A stretch of DNA of 64,000 bases from contig CM119271.1 of NCBI GenBank assembly GCA_051294375.1, positions 15,754,770 to 15,818,769 on the forward strand, read 5' to 3'. Below the pieces are notes generated by a model. That model made no database searches. It was given only the letters and a program-made list of their open reading frames with translations, and had not been told where the DNA came from. The DNA is from Paraspadella gotoi. Its lineage: Eukaryota > Chaetognatha. A program made the position numbers and the translations under genes. Position 1 is the stretch's first letter, and every line of letters begins with the position of its first letter. This document shows positions 1-12,832 of this stretch, in pieces.

Positions 1-527
1 GACCCAGTTTCTGTTAACCGATTCCGTGCGCATTGCGTAATCATTTGTCATTATTCAAACCAACTAACAATATTAAACTCCATGCGGCTATTTTTCAGTC
101 GCTAATAAATACATAAATTCATAGAGAAACAAACGAGATAGAAGAATAAACTCAAGTATGAGACGCAGGCAAGTGGGGGGGGAAAAAGATCAAAGTATTT
201 TGTAGATTGGGTTTACTATTAAAACTTGGTCATGTTGGGAAATGAGATAAAATTATAAATATACAGATAAGATGATTATTGGATGTAGATAAAAAGATAT
301 GTAGTACGTAGTTACCTAAAAGCGGATGAGTGAGCGAATAACATCAAATTAAATTCCTACATAATTCGTGTAATTTCCAACGTTTTAATTCCACAAAAAA
401 AAGGAAACATTTCTAACAACAAAATTTGAAAACTATCTGTATCGAAATCTAAAAATAGATTTTTTTTGAGCGAAGGTCGAAATAAAAGTAAGTCTCTAGG
501 AAAATGTTAAAGATCTCTCTCAGTTTC
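1..527. other. 3' flank of NNT, no gene seen
   Basis: AT-rich sequence downstream of the NNT stop codon. No open frame of note, no RNA gene signature and no transposon end was seen. It probably holds the NNT 3' untranslated region on the minus strand. Confidence 0.5.
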
Positions 528-3500
528 TCAGGCTTCGTAGTGCGTCTGAATCTTCTGCAGCAACGCGTCGCAGGTCTTCTTGGCGTCGCCTAGCAACATG
601 CTGTTGTTGTTCTTGAAGAAGACGGGGTTGTCGACGGCCGCGTAGCCGACGCCGAGGGATCGCTTCATGACGATCGTCTGCGCCGCCTGCCAGACGCGGA
701 GCACGGGCATTCCTTGATGGGGGAAGGGAGAGAAAAAGCTTAAATATGAAAAATACGTTCGAGATGTATCCTAATTACAATATTAATATACCGCAAATTA
801 CGTATTTGTTACAACTGTTCTTCTCGTTGTTAAATTGTTATGTTTGTCAACGTTGGTTGAAACAGGGTTAATTCAAAATTAGATCCGATTTTCTTAATCT
901 CCTTTGCATAAAGTAGCAGTACAGAAAATTATAATATTTTTAGATTGGGTAGGTTTAAATATGGTGATCTTAGGTTATGTCTCATTTAATGTAGTGTAAA
1001 GTATTGAGGTCTCGTTGCCAATTGGTTCATGTCGTTTAAGTAGATTATGTAATCATTTTCATCATAATCATTCCCTCCACTCACTAACCAGCAATGATGG
1101 AGTTGGGATCGTCCTCGGCCGCGGAGTTGACGGTGTCGTTGGCGCCGATAACGAGCACCAAGTCCGTCTTGGGGAAATCGTCGTTGATCTCGTCCATCTC
1201 CAGCACGTAGTCGTAAGGGACGCCCGCCTCCGCCAGCAAGACGTTCAATTGGCCTGGCATCCGTCCGGCGACCGGGTGGATCCCGAATCGCACGTTCTTC
1301 TTTCCTTTTTTGATGAGGAGGTCAACCATCTGGGCGATGGGATATTGGGCTTGGGCCACGCAGAGGCCATACCTTAAAAAAAATGAACGGGAGGGAAATG
1401 GGGAAACGATGAATCAAATTTAGTGTGAAACCCGAAAACATGTCAATTTCAGCCAACTTTGACTAAAATTAGTTTAAGAAAGGACGAGCAAAAGTTACGG
1501 GTTGAAACCTAATAATAAATGAAAAGGCAACTCCCTTCCCGAGTTTCCTAGAAGTAGCAAGCAGTTTATATCTCTAAAGTTTTGCTCTGAAAAAGGTGAG
1601 TAATTTTAAATTCAAGATGAAACCGTGAGATAAACTAATCAAATTCAACCGCAATATGTGTAGAGATATTGTCGTTGCTCTTTTGCTTTTTATAGTTTCT
1701 TCATAGCTCTGATAGAGTTCGCTTTTTGCTTACTTTCCCTCTACTTTTCTCTTCCAGTTCAAATACTAGTAGGCCAAATATGTAGACCATAGGCTTCCTA
1801 CCCGTCCACAAACGGCCTTTTTACGACGGTAGTCAGCAAGTAGCCACGTCACCAGTCACGTCACCTACGTCACCATTTTCCAGATACTTTAGTCAGAGGG
1901 ATAAGAGCCCACAACGAAGCCACAAGACTGGACTTGCGGTGGCTATGAACTGGGCCACAGGCCTTTCGGACTTGCGGTCTTACGAAGTGGACGACGCTGT
2001 GGATGGACGTCAGCTTCCTGCTACTCCAAGTATTGGCGCGACGGGGCGGAAGACGGAGGGACTCCCGGCAGAGCGGGCAAACTCTCTGACAATATGTAAA
2101 TGATATTTAGGCGACAAGACCTCAATTCTCACCCCGGGACGATGATGATGTCCTTCGCGTCGAGGATGAGATCGATGGCGCTGGGGACGTCGACTTCCGT
2201 GTGGGTGCCAACGATCTCCATGGGTTTGCCCGTGCCGGTGGACGAAGTTCCGTATCCTCCGAGGATGACGTTGGGCAAAGAACGGTTCATGGCTTTGCAC
2301 ATGATGTAGGAGAGGATGGCGCCAGAGGATCCGATCAACGCGCCGACGATCGTCAACAGGTTGTTGTTGAGCATAAAGCCCTCGGCGCAGAGAGCCCAAC
2401 CCGAGTAGGAGTTGAGCACGGTGATGACGACAGGCATGTCGGCGCCGCCGATGGCCACGGTCAGGGTCACGCCCATCACCTTAGGTAGGGGTTGTGGGAA
2501 ATGAAGGAAATGGTTTTTTTTCGAATTGAATTGATCGTGAAAATCGGTTGTTTTACAATATTTAAAGAATACTTAAACATTCAAAACTTCACCCTTTCCC
2601 CCTTACGAACCGAAGAAGAGACAGCAGTGAGCCCAAGCATCGAGAGATTGACCGCCGGGGATTCCGTCCCCATGTAGAGACCCATAGCGCCGACGTTGCT
2701 CGCCATGAGGGCGGCGTTGATCAGATGGCGGTTGGGCAGCATCAATGGCGCAGAGTCCATGATACCTTGCAGTTTGCCGTAGGCGACGAGGGAGCCCGTG
2801 AAGGTGACGCCACCGATGTAAGTTCCGAGGAAGAGGGCGGCCTTGACAATTGGAAACATGGCGAAATACATTAGCGAGATTCGACCTTACCAAAAAGTAA
2901 GTTCAACCCGAACCCACTTTGACGACATTGGCGGCGGGGTCCTCGGCGAATCCCGGCTGATCGACGATGTACGAGGCGATGCAAGTGAGGACGGCGGCGA
3001 CGCCGACGAAGGAGTGAAAGAGGGCGACGAGTTGGGGAAGGTCCGTCACTTGGATCCGTTTAGCGATGATGCTGCCTAAAGGATGAGGGTCAGTGTTTCC
3101 TTCATACGATTTCGGCTCAACTCACCCGTTTACTTACCTATCGTCCCCCCGACTCCCATCATCGTCGCCATCTGCACCAAAAGCGGATTGGCCGGCGCCA
3201 AAGCGCCTAAGGTCGCCGCCAGACCCGTGGAGACGCCGATGATGCCGAGAGCGTTGCCGAGGCGCGCCGTCTTTTGATTGGCCAAACCCTGAGTTTGAGA
3301 CGAGAAGGAAGTTGGGCCTTCAACTCTTTAATCATCATTTTTTTCCTTTATTGTTCGACTATTAATCTCATTTACATATCGGGTACCAGATGTAATGAAT
3401 TACAAACTTGAGATATTATCAAATATCCATTTCCATTTCCCAATTCTATAGAATCGCGGATAAAATGGGAGTAAAAATCAGATGTTATGGCAACGGGGAG

Positions 3501-5641
3501 ACGTGTGATGCCCGGGGTGTGAGGCATCTCCCGACAGCTGGCGCTCAGGGCTTTGGACCTGCAGTGAACATCCCATATCACTGGCGTGTTTATTCCGACA
3601 CAATCACACTTAACCAGCGTGCCCATGAGGGGATTGAACGCAGAACTCACAGTTGGTGAGTACTTAGCTGTCCAAGCCAATGGGACGAGCTGAGTTTCAC
3701 CAAGCTATGAGGGAGGCGAATTTAAGATTTGCCACAATGTCATCGATATTAATCCACCGAGGGAAATCGAAATCGATCAGAGAAAAACAAGAAAATGACA
3801 AAACGATGAAAAGAAAATTATAATTTTCTACTTTCTTGAATTCGCTGTCAATCTAAACAACATTTCTCATAACACAGCCAGAGGAGGATTTAGCCTGCCG
3901 TCCAATTCTTTTCTTCTTCTTCTTTCCTCCTCCTGCCCCTCAGTATATTTTGTCTAGCGATACATTCTCTCGTTTCTACTCTTCGCGAAATATACCATTA
4001 TTTTTCCCTCTATTACTTCACACCTTCAATACCCCTCAAGACAGCAAATGTCGCTTGTACCTGAATCGCGCCGATGCAGCAAAGACCTGCGCCAAGATAC
4101 GCCATCTGCGAAACGTGGGGGGCTCCGGCCAAGAGCGACGCGCACAGAGAGCCGATGGCGACGGCGGCGGGAATACCGTAAAGGTAGTTGTACTCTGGCG
4201 GGTCAGTCGGCCGCTTGAACATGTCCAACATCCTGTCGAGTTTGAAAATTTACCTTACTCGAGCGATAACAAGAAAGATTCACATTGAATACAACTGATT
4301 GACTGTAGTGATAAAATACGATAAAAAGAAGATCTGTGATGCAGACCGATAAAGATGTAGGGTCCTGCTAAGGTATTATTTTGGAGGCCTTCACCCTGTA
4401 ACTCTCGCGTTTACAGCCGGACACGGCCAGTCCAAGATAGCTTATAGATTTCATTTATCAGAATACATCACATGTCAGGAGTCCGCAATGGACACCACAT
4501 TACCTCTGCGTGATAATAAACCCTCCGGCGATGTTGACCGATGAGATTAGCGTGGCCACAGCGGCCAACGCTTGCGCCGTCGACCCTGGAAAGTAACCGC
4601 CTCCCATGACGCAAAGTCCGCCGGCCGCCGTGAGACCGGAAATGGCGTTGGTGACGCTCATGAGGGGCGAGTGAAGGGCGGGGGCCACGCCCCAAACCGT
4701 ATGGTATCCCGTGAGGCCCGCCAATCCGAAGGTGGTCATCATCTGGGCAAAGGCGAGGTTGGGCGCGGAATGTCCGAGGGCCATGACGGTCCCCAACCCG
4801 CCCGTGTACATTAGAGAGTCGGTCAAAGTGTTGCGGAAATAATCGGGTTCCTTCGGCGCCGCCTTGACCGGCGCAGCCGGAGCCGCCGTCGTCGAAGCGG
4901 CGGTCGTCGCCGCCATAGAAGGCGGCGGCGGCGCCGGCCACATCATCTTGCCGGCGTCGAGAACGAGAGCGCCGCGAGTGACCTCGTCGGCGTGGTCCAA
5001 ATAGTAGTGATTCTTGTCTCCTTGAAAGGAGAGCAGAAGTTTGGAGATGTTATTGCCGTAGAGAGTCGAGGCTTGGGTGGGCAACCGAGATGGCAGGTCC
5101 GTATAGCCGACGTGGGTGACTCCGGCGTGTTTGGAGAGTTGACCCGGCACCGTCGTCTCGATGTTGCCGCCCATTTCCGAGGCGAGATCGACGACGACGG
5201 ATCCCGGCTTCATCGACTCGATCATCTCCCGAGAGATCAAGACCGGCGCCTTTTTGCCGGGAATCAACGCCGTCGAGATGAGGATGTCGATCTCTTTGCA
5301 TTGTTTAGCGAAGAGCGCCATCTCTGCCGCGATGAACTCGGGAGACATCTCTTTGGCGTAGCCGCCGGCGCCCTCGCCGGATTCTTCGATCTCAACCTGT
5401 GGAAAGAGAATATTCGATGAATTTATTCAATAGACAGAATCTTTTATTTTCAACATGTATTTTTACAGAAGATTAATCCTATTTATATTTTACGGCGCTT
5501 AACGACGGAAAATGTTTTGGTCCTGCAGAAAAATATTAACTCCCCATATTTAGTTAATGTTAAATCCTAAAAACCGAGGGAATTAAGGATATTTGCTTAA
5601 ATGGGAATAAACTAATTGTCACTAAAATAATCTCGATCCGA

Positions 5642-5726
<85 letters not shown>

Positions 5727-7320
5727 TCACCGTCAAAAACTCTCCGCCTAACGACTCGATCTGTTCCTTGACGGCGGGGCGAGTGTCGAACGCCCGCACG
5801 ATGGCGCCCATGTTTTTGGCGGTGCCGGTGGCGGCGAGGCCGGCGACGCCGCCGCCGATGACGAGCACTTTGGCGGGCGGGACTTTTCCGGCGGCGGTGA
5901 TTTGGCCGGTGAAGAATCGGCCAAAGTGAGAGGCGGCCTCGATGACGGCCTTGTAGCCGGCGATGTTGGCCATCGAGGAGAGGGCGTCGAAAACCTGAAG
6001 AGAAGAAATTATATTTGTGAAGAAAAAAAAAAATTTTACATTACATTACTATAGTAAATTACATTACTATATTAAATTACATTTGTGAAGAGAAAAATTA
6101 AGTTTGTTTTCATCGGTCAAGCTAAAAAACTGTTTTAATTATTCACTGATAATTTATCATTTAATTCAATAATTGTTATAAATTGAGTCGTCATGATAAA
6201 ATCTCCCCAAACACTCTGCCCACTAATCTCCCCAACCCTCTGCCCGCTAATCTCCCCAAATCCTATGCCAACTAATCTCCCCCAAATCCTCTGCCCGCTA
6301 ATCTCCCCAACCTCTGCTCGCTAATCTCCCCAAACCTCCTGCCCGCTAATCTCCCCAACCCTCTGCCACTAATCTCCACAAACCCTCTGCTCGCTAATCT
6401 CCCCAAACCCTCTGCCGCTAATCTCTCCAACCCTCTGCCTGCTAATCTCCCCAAACCCTCTCCCCGCTAATCTCTCCAACCCTTTGCCTGCTAATCTCCC
6501 CAAACCCTCTGCCCGCTTATCTCACCTGCGCCCTCGATATCCTCGGTACGCACTCCATCCCAAGCACGGTGGCCTTCCTCTCTGCGAGTTTGTCCAGCAG
6601 ATCCTTGTTCTGCGCGGGATAGACAAAGGAGATGAGATGACCTCCTTCCCTCACGAGTCCCACTTCCTCCGTTGACGGAGGTCGAACTTTGAGGACGATG
6701 TCGGCGTCGAAGGCGGCCGCCGCCGAATCCACGATCCGGCATCCGGCGGCCACGTAGTCGGCGTCGAGGAACTTGGCTTCGAAACCGGCGCCGGCCTCCA
6801 CCGCCACCGAGAATCCGTTCTTGATGAGCGACGCCGCCGCCGCCGGCGTCAGCGCCACCCGGCGCTCATTCTCGAAGGTCTCTCGGGGGACGCCGACGAC
6901 GAGGTTGGAGAAGGGGATGCCTTTGGGCGCCGGGGGAGAAGCCGCTGCAGCGGCCGAAGAGCATCTTGGGGGAAGGGAATTAAATGACAATAGAATTCAC
7001 CGTGAAGACTTAAATCTCATTTACATAGCGACATATATTTTGAATTAATTAATATTTAATTCATTTTATATTAATTAATATCCAAACCTAGTGATCGTCT
7101 CTAGCGTTGAACGTCCCGAAAGGACGGAAGCTTCGACTCGACTAAGGCGGCCAAGGGCGGCGCCGACACCGCGGGACGAGGGACGGCGAGGCGCCAACGA
7201 AGAAGCGTGGCGCCGGAAGCCGCGATTCGCGCCCGAAACTAGCGGCGAATCGGCGCCGGAGAGGCGGGATGCGGAGCGGCCGCAGAGGCGCGCCACGGCG
7301 CCGGCGGAACAGCGCAGCAT
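528..7320 (-). CDS. NNT: NAD(P) transhydrogenase, mitochondrial (NNT)
   Basis: Proton-translocating nicotinamide nucleotide transhydrogenase of the mitochondrial inner membrane. It uses the proton gradient to move hydride from NADH to NADP+. Eleven exons were traced, near 7090-7320, 6526-6964, 5731-5995, 4507-5397, 4072-4240, 3137-3290, 2917-3074, 2622-2840, 2136-2478, 1093-1373 and 528-712, giving about 1,100 residues (human about 1,086). The start at 7318-7320 opens an Arg/Ala/Ser-rich transit peptide ([15 protein letters not shown]). Domain I has the alanine-dehydrogenase-like VGVPRE motif and the Rossmann loop [13 protein letters not shown]. Then come a Pro/Ala-rich linker, the membrane domain II, and domain III with [15 protein letters not shown] and the conserved end [17 protein letters not shown]. 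The domain order I-II-III in one chain is the animal arrangement. Introns carry a GA/CT array, a minisatellite and a SINE. No breaks were seen, so the gene looks intact. Confidence 0.95.
3478..3740 (-). mobile_element. tRNA-derived SINE, copy 1
   Basis: Dispersed repeat of about 260 bp in NNT intron 5. It matches the copy at 19275-19542 in opposite orientation along nearly its whole length. Read on the minus strand it has an A-box-like TAGCTTGGTGAAA and, about 60 bases later, a B box GTTCAATCCCC, the split RNA polymerase III promoter of tRNA-derived SINEs. The shared tail contains TCCAAAGCCCTGAGCGC and TCGGGAGATGCCTCACACC. No internal protein was seen. The tRNA-derived label is inferred from the box spacing. 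Confidence 0.8.
5644..5722. repeat. (CT)n microsatellite in NNT intron 3
   Basis: Nearly pure CT dinucleotide run of about 80 bp. On the transcribed minus strand it reads as GA and begins about eight bases after the predicted 5' splice site of NNT exon 3. Confidence 0.95.
6203..6525. repeat. Minisatellite (about 24-bp unit) in NNT intron 2
   Basis: About 13 imperfect copies of a unit that reads on the minus strand as GAGATTAGCGGGCAGAGGGT plus TTGGG. The first unit, GTGAGATAAGCGGGCAGAGG, is the 5' splice site of NNT exon 2 itself (exon end at 6526), so the array appears to have grown out of the splice site. Confidence 0.92.
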
Positions 7321-7820
7321 CGTCGAAGAAAGAAAAGAGTTTCGCGCTCCGAGTCTCGGCCCAAATAACAAAAGATTTCAAACCTTAAAACCTGGAAAAT
7401 TTGTTTCCGTTTTTTAAGGTCAACAGATAAAAACTATCACCGGGCGGTTGGCTAATCTCAATAAAATACATATTTGTAAAAGTAAAAAGCCCGAATGTGA
7501 CAAAAAAACTCAAAGAGTGTTGCGTTTGTTTATTGGAAATTTAAAAAAAAAATTAATGTTAAAAACAATTTGGCTTATGAGTAATGAGTATCACACTGCG
7601 ACTTTGGAATGATCAAGAAAAGGACAAAAACGGCTACATGAAAGAAATGAAATAAAATCTCCGATTCCGCTGGAATGTTTATGAAAAATATGTCTTGGAT
7701 AAAAAATAAACACTAATGATAACACCCGGAAAAAAATAAGAGCGCCGGTAAATTTGAATAATAGTATTTGGAAGAATATTTATCCTTGAGCCGTTTGTCT
7801 CATCTTCTCATCTTGGATTC

Positions 7821-9490
<1,670 letters not shown>

Positions 9491-9852
9491 CTAACTTCTT
9501 ATTTTCAGGAATTGTAAATTAAAAAAAAAATTCTGGTTTTTTTTCTTTTCTTTTCGAGCTAAAAACTGAGTGCGGTAAACCTATGACCTAAGGCAGAAAA
9601 GTTTAATGAAAAATCATGATGTTTGTTAACAAAAATTAAAAAAAAAATTCGGATTACAAGCGCACACGTGTCTTGATCACTATGACAATACTATGACAAA
9701 ACGTTTGTAGACGCAAAACCGTCGTAAGCAATAAAAGGGATGAATAACAGCATGAAATACTAAGTTCATTTCGCGTCAGGGAAAATCGCCCCCGCGAGCG
9801 AAAATAAAAAAAACCAAACATTGCAATATTGTAACTTTTAAACAATAAAATA

Positions 9853-10270
9853 TTAAAAGCTTCGAATAATGACTTTCATAACTCCGTCGTCCAGTGGCAA
9901 ATCAGAAAAAACCCGCAAGAGGCGGTGACTCCCATCGCTGCCCCGACGAACGCCCAAACCCCCTTTCCCGGCCACTAACCCCATTCTCGTCGGGTCGCCC
10001 GCCCAGGGTTGGATCGTGTCGTCAAAGCCGGCGCCAAAGATCGACAGCCCGTCAAAAGATTTGGCGCTGGATGAAAAGGTAAGGAAATCCGAGGCCGCGT
10101 GATTCTTTTGGTCCAAACTACTCCTCCCCCCCCCCAACCTCAAATCCAACTCGATCCAGTCGACTCTTTTCTCCTCCAACCCCATTTCCTTAAAGACCGT
10201 GGCCAACCAATTGTCGCGCACGGAAGGGCAGAAGGAGTGGAAGAGGCTCTTGGCGAGCGCGAGGCTGGAG
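9853..10270 (-). CDS. Hypothetical protein exon
   Basis: Open frame that stands out because it is GC-rich inside AT-rich flanks, as true exons are elsewhere in this window. On the minus strand it could begin after a splice acceptor (ATCTCCAG, about 10271) or at an internal start near 10221. It runs about 135 residues to a stop at 9853-9855. The protein contains VFKEMGLEEKRVDWIELDL and FGAGFDDTIQPWAGDP. It has no signal peptide, membrane segment or recognisable domain, and I do not recognise the family. No upstream exon was found between it and the P450 gene, so it may be a lone terminal exon, a small gene or a remnant. Confidence 0.35.
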
Positions 10271-11175
10271 ATCGTTTACAAATCAAAAACGGATTCGGGA
10301 CAGTGCGTAAGTAAGTAAAACAAACTGCTTAAAAAAATTGTTTTAAATAGACAGTCTCCAATCAAGAAAAACAGCTGCAACAAATAAATTGTTAAGAAAT
10401 ATTAATTATAATGAGAGACAGAACAAAGTTCAACAACATAAAAAGTGAGGTAGTAAATGCATTGTAAAAAACAGGTTATAAGTCATAAGCCCCTGTTATA
10501 TTTGCAGTTTTAAAAAATTTAACGACATGAATACAAATCCCAAGCCCAAAACCAAAACAAAATATAAATTTTCAGATTATCAGATTCTAGATCATTAGGC
10601 ACAAACCAAGCCGGTCCAGGCTCGAGTTTGTTTCGGTTGTTTTAATAAGGAAAAAAGAAATTTTAAAGTGTTAAAAAAATTTTTAAAATAAAATAAATTT
10701 ATAATTATAATAATAAATAATTTAAGATTCGTTAAAATTAATCTTCTGATTAGCTGCTTACCGCTAAATTATCGTGGGCAGATCTGACTTTTTTTTTTGG
10801 CTTAATTTGATGTTCTGAAATGATTTAATTGATTAAGGGAAAAACCGAAAAACAGAATTAATATTGAAAACCAAAATGAAAAAGAATCAATTCAAATTCA
10901 ACACTACAATATGTAAATGAGATTGAGAAATTCAATCTCATTTAAGATCATATAAGATAATCATCCCTTACAAATACATAATAAAGAACTCCAATTGTCA
11001 AAGCAATTTCACAGACATGAATGATGTAAAACCGATAAAAAACCGATAAAAAACCAATAAAACCAGACTATCTTTGATGGTCACCAGTTGTGCGATCTAC
11101 TTTACATATAACTTTCATATATAACTTTTTATTTTTCAATTTGTTTGCCAGCAATGCTTAATGTTTCAGCCAATC
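10271..11175. other. AT-rich intergenic DNA
   Basis: No coding region was recognised. It holds one copy of a recurrent motif, ATATGTAAATGAGATT at 10909-10924, followed by an inverted partner TCAATCTCATTT, making a short hairpin. The part nearest 11175 is likely the 3' untranslated region of the P450 gene. Confidence 0.5.
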
Positions 11176-12735
11176 TCAACGAGACTTTATAATGACCTCA
11201 AAGCGTTGCGGCGACTTCACAACGCCCAAACCATCAGGTACAAGTGAAGGTGGGTGGTTGGGGTCGGCAACGCAGAACTGAAACCTACTGAGCAGTGAAA
11301 CTGCAAAAAGGCCATATTCTACCTTTGCCAAGTTCTCGCCAAGGCATTTCCGCTTTCCAACAGAGAAGGGAAGAAAGTGTGAATGTTGCACAATTTTGGT
11401 AGGGTCAGCGGGATCCAACCAACGCTCGGGTATAAACTCATCAGGATCTTTCCAATACAACTTATTTGAATGTACGCTACAAATATTACCAAAAATAAGA
11501 GCATCTTTGGGAATGTGATAACCGGCAAGCATAGTATCCTCTCTTGCTAAATGGCCAAGGGTCAAGGGAATCATATTTGAAACCCTTTGCGACTCAAGCA
11601 AGACAGAATTTGTGTAAGGTAGGTCTTTCATCGATACTTGGGCCAAGTTTTGCTCTGCACCTAGAACTGCCTTTAACTCAAGGTGACACTTTTCCTGTAC
11701 GTCAGGAAAATGAGCAAGGCGTAACAAAAGCCAGATTAGAGAGGTGGAAGTTGTATCTGTCCCCGCAAGGAACAAATCTATGATGATTCTGATAATATCT
11801 TCTTTGTCCATGCAAGAGTCCCCCCGTTTCATGTCCTGGTTGCTTTTTTGTAGGCCTAAATCAATAAAATCTCTTGGAGAATTTGGGTCAAAATCTTTCT
11901 CATGCATTTCCAACTCTCTTTCCACAAAAGAATTGATAATGGAGGTTTGTCGACCCCTCTCCTGATGCATTGCTGCTATTGAAGGAAACAATTTAAAAAT
12001 GGGTACCAGGTCTCCTAAAATATTAGCTTTGTTCATGGTGAACGCGATAGCCTCCATGGCTTTGTTGAATTCATCGTCAGCAAAATCAAACCGTTTGCCA
12101 AAAACGACAGAACAGATCACATTAGACACAGCCATATATAGAACCTTTAAGTGGACATCAGTAGCAACATTTGTGTCAGCGAATTTAGACAATGCAAGGG
12201 AAACAAACTCGGCCTCCTTGGCGACCATGACCTCTAGCGATCGTCCACCCAATCCAAAATCAATCATGCTATGCAGTGTAATCTTCCTTCTTTGCTTCAA
12301 CTCTTTGCTAAAATTAGCAGAGACAATTCCCTTTCCCCATAAAGACTGCTTCCGGTATTCCCCTTTAATGTTGATCAGCCGATCGGAAAGCACCTCCTTA
12401 GCAAATGCCTGCTTTATTAACTCCTCATCATTGATCCAGATGATTGACAAGGAACCGAGGTTAAAGGTAAGAATTTTCCCATATTTTTGAGGCAGTGAAT
12501 ATAATAGCTGGCGTCGAGCGGAGGATGAAGAAAAGTCGGGAAGGACAGAGATACTGCCAAAGGGAGGAAGATTCCATGGTCCTGGAATGCGTCGTCCGCG
12601 ATCACCAAAATTGAAGGGACGGTTTTGCCATAAAAATACAAGTGTCCAGAGAGAAATGAGGATTGTGAAGAGAAGTTGGCAAATAAACGATGGGTCCAAA
12701 CCAACGGCGAAGTAATAAAATGTGTCAAAAAACAT
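11176..12735 (-). CDS. Cytochrome P450, CYP2-clan type, intronless
   Basis: Microsomal haem-thiolate monooxygenase in one uninterrupted exon of about 519 residues. The chosen start, 12733-12735 (MFFDTFYYFAVGLDP), leads directly into an N-terminal membrane anchor and then the proline hinge RRIPGPWNLPPFGSI. Diagnostic motifs follow in order: I-helix FLAGTDTTSTS, K-helix ExxR (ESQR), PERF-type FIPERW, and the haem loop FSVGKRKCLGE with its cysteine ligand. The hinge and haem loop suggest the CYP2 clan; substrate cannot be told. An in-frame ATG at 12826-12828 would add 31 residues, but it lies only five bases from the LENG1 stop codon and would spoil a typical anchor. The complete lack of introns is odd beside neighbours with 3 to 16 exons and may reflect retroposition. 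Confidence 0.93.
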   Translation of the reverse strand: MFFDTFYYFAVGLDPSFICQLLFTILISLWTLVFLWQNRPFNFGDRGRRIPGPWNLPPFGSISVLPDFSSSSARRQLLYSLPQKYGKILTFNLGSLSIIWINDEELIKQAFAKEVLSDRLINIKGEYRKQSLWGKGIVSANFSKELKQRRKITLHSMIDFGLGGRSLEVMVAKEAEFVSLALSKFADTNVATDVHLKVLYMAVSNVICSVVFGKRFDFADDEFNKAMEAIAFTMNKANILGDLVPIFKLFPSIAAMHQERGRQTSIINSFVERELEMHEKDFDPNSPRDFIDLGLQKSNQDMKRGDSCMDKEDIIRIIIDLFLAGTDTTSTSLIWLLLRLAHFPDVQEKCHLELKAVLGAEQNLAQVSMKDLPYTNSVLLESQRVSNMIPLTLGHLAREDTMLAGYHIPKDALIFGNICSVHSNKLYWKDPDEFIPERWLDPADPTKIVQHSHFLPFSVGKRKCLGENLAKVEYGLFAVSLLSRFQFCVADPNHPPSLVPDGLGVVKSPQRFEVIIKSR

Positions 12736-12832
12736 TGCGATGGTGTGGCTAATAAAACAGGAATGGCTGTAATAAATAAACATTCGTTTTAATAGTAATG
12801 ACAAGCAATGAAAATCAACGACAATCAATCGA

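Noticed and set aside
12736-12828. Extended P450 start at 12828.
   Set aside because: It would begin five bases from the LENG1 stop codon and place 31 extra residues ahead of a normal microsomal membrane anchor.
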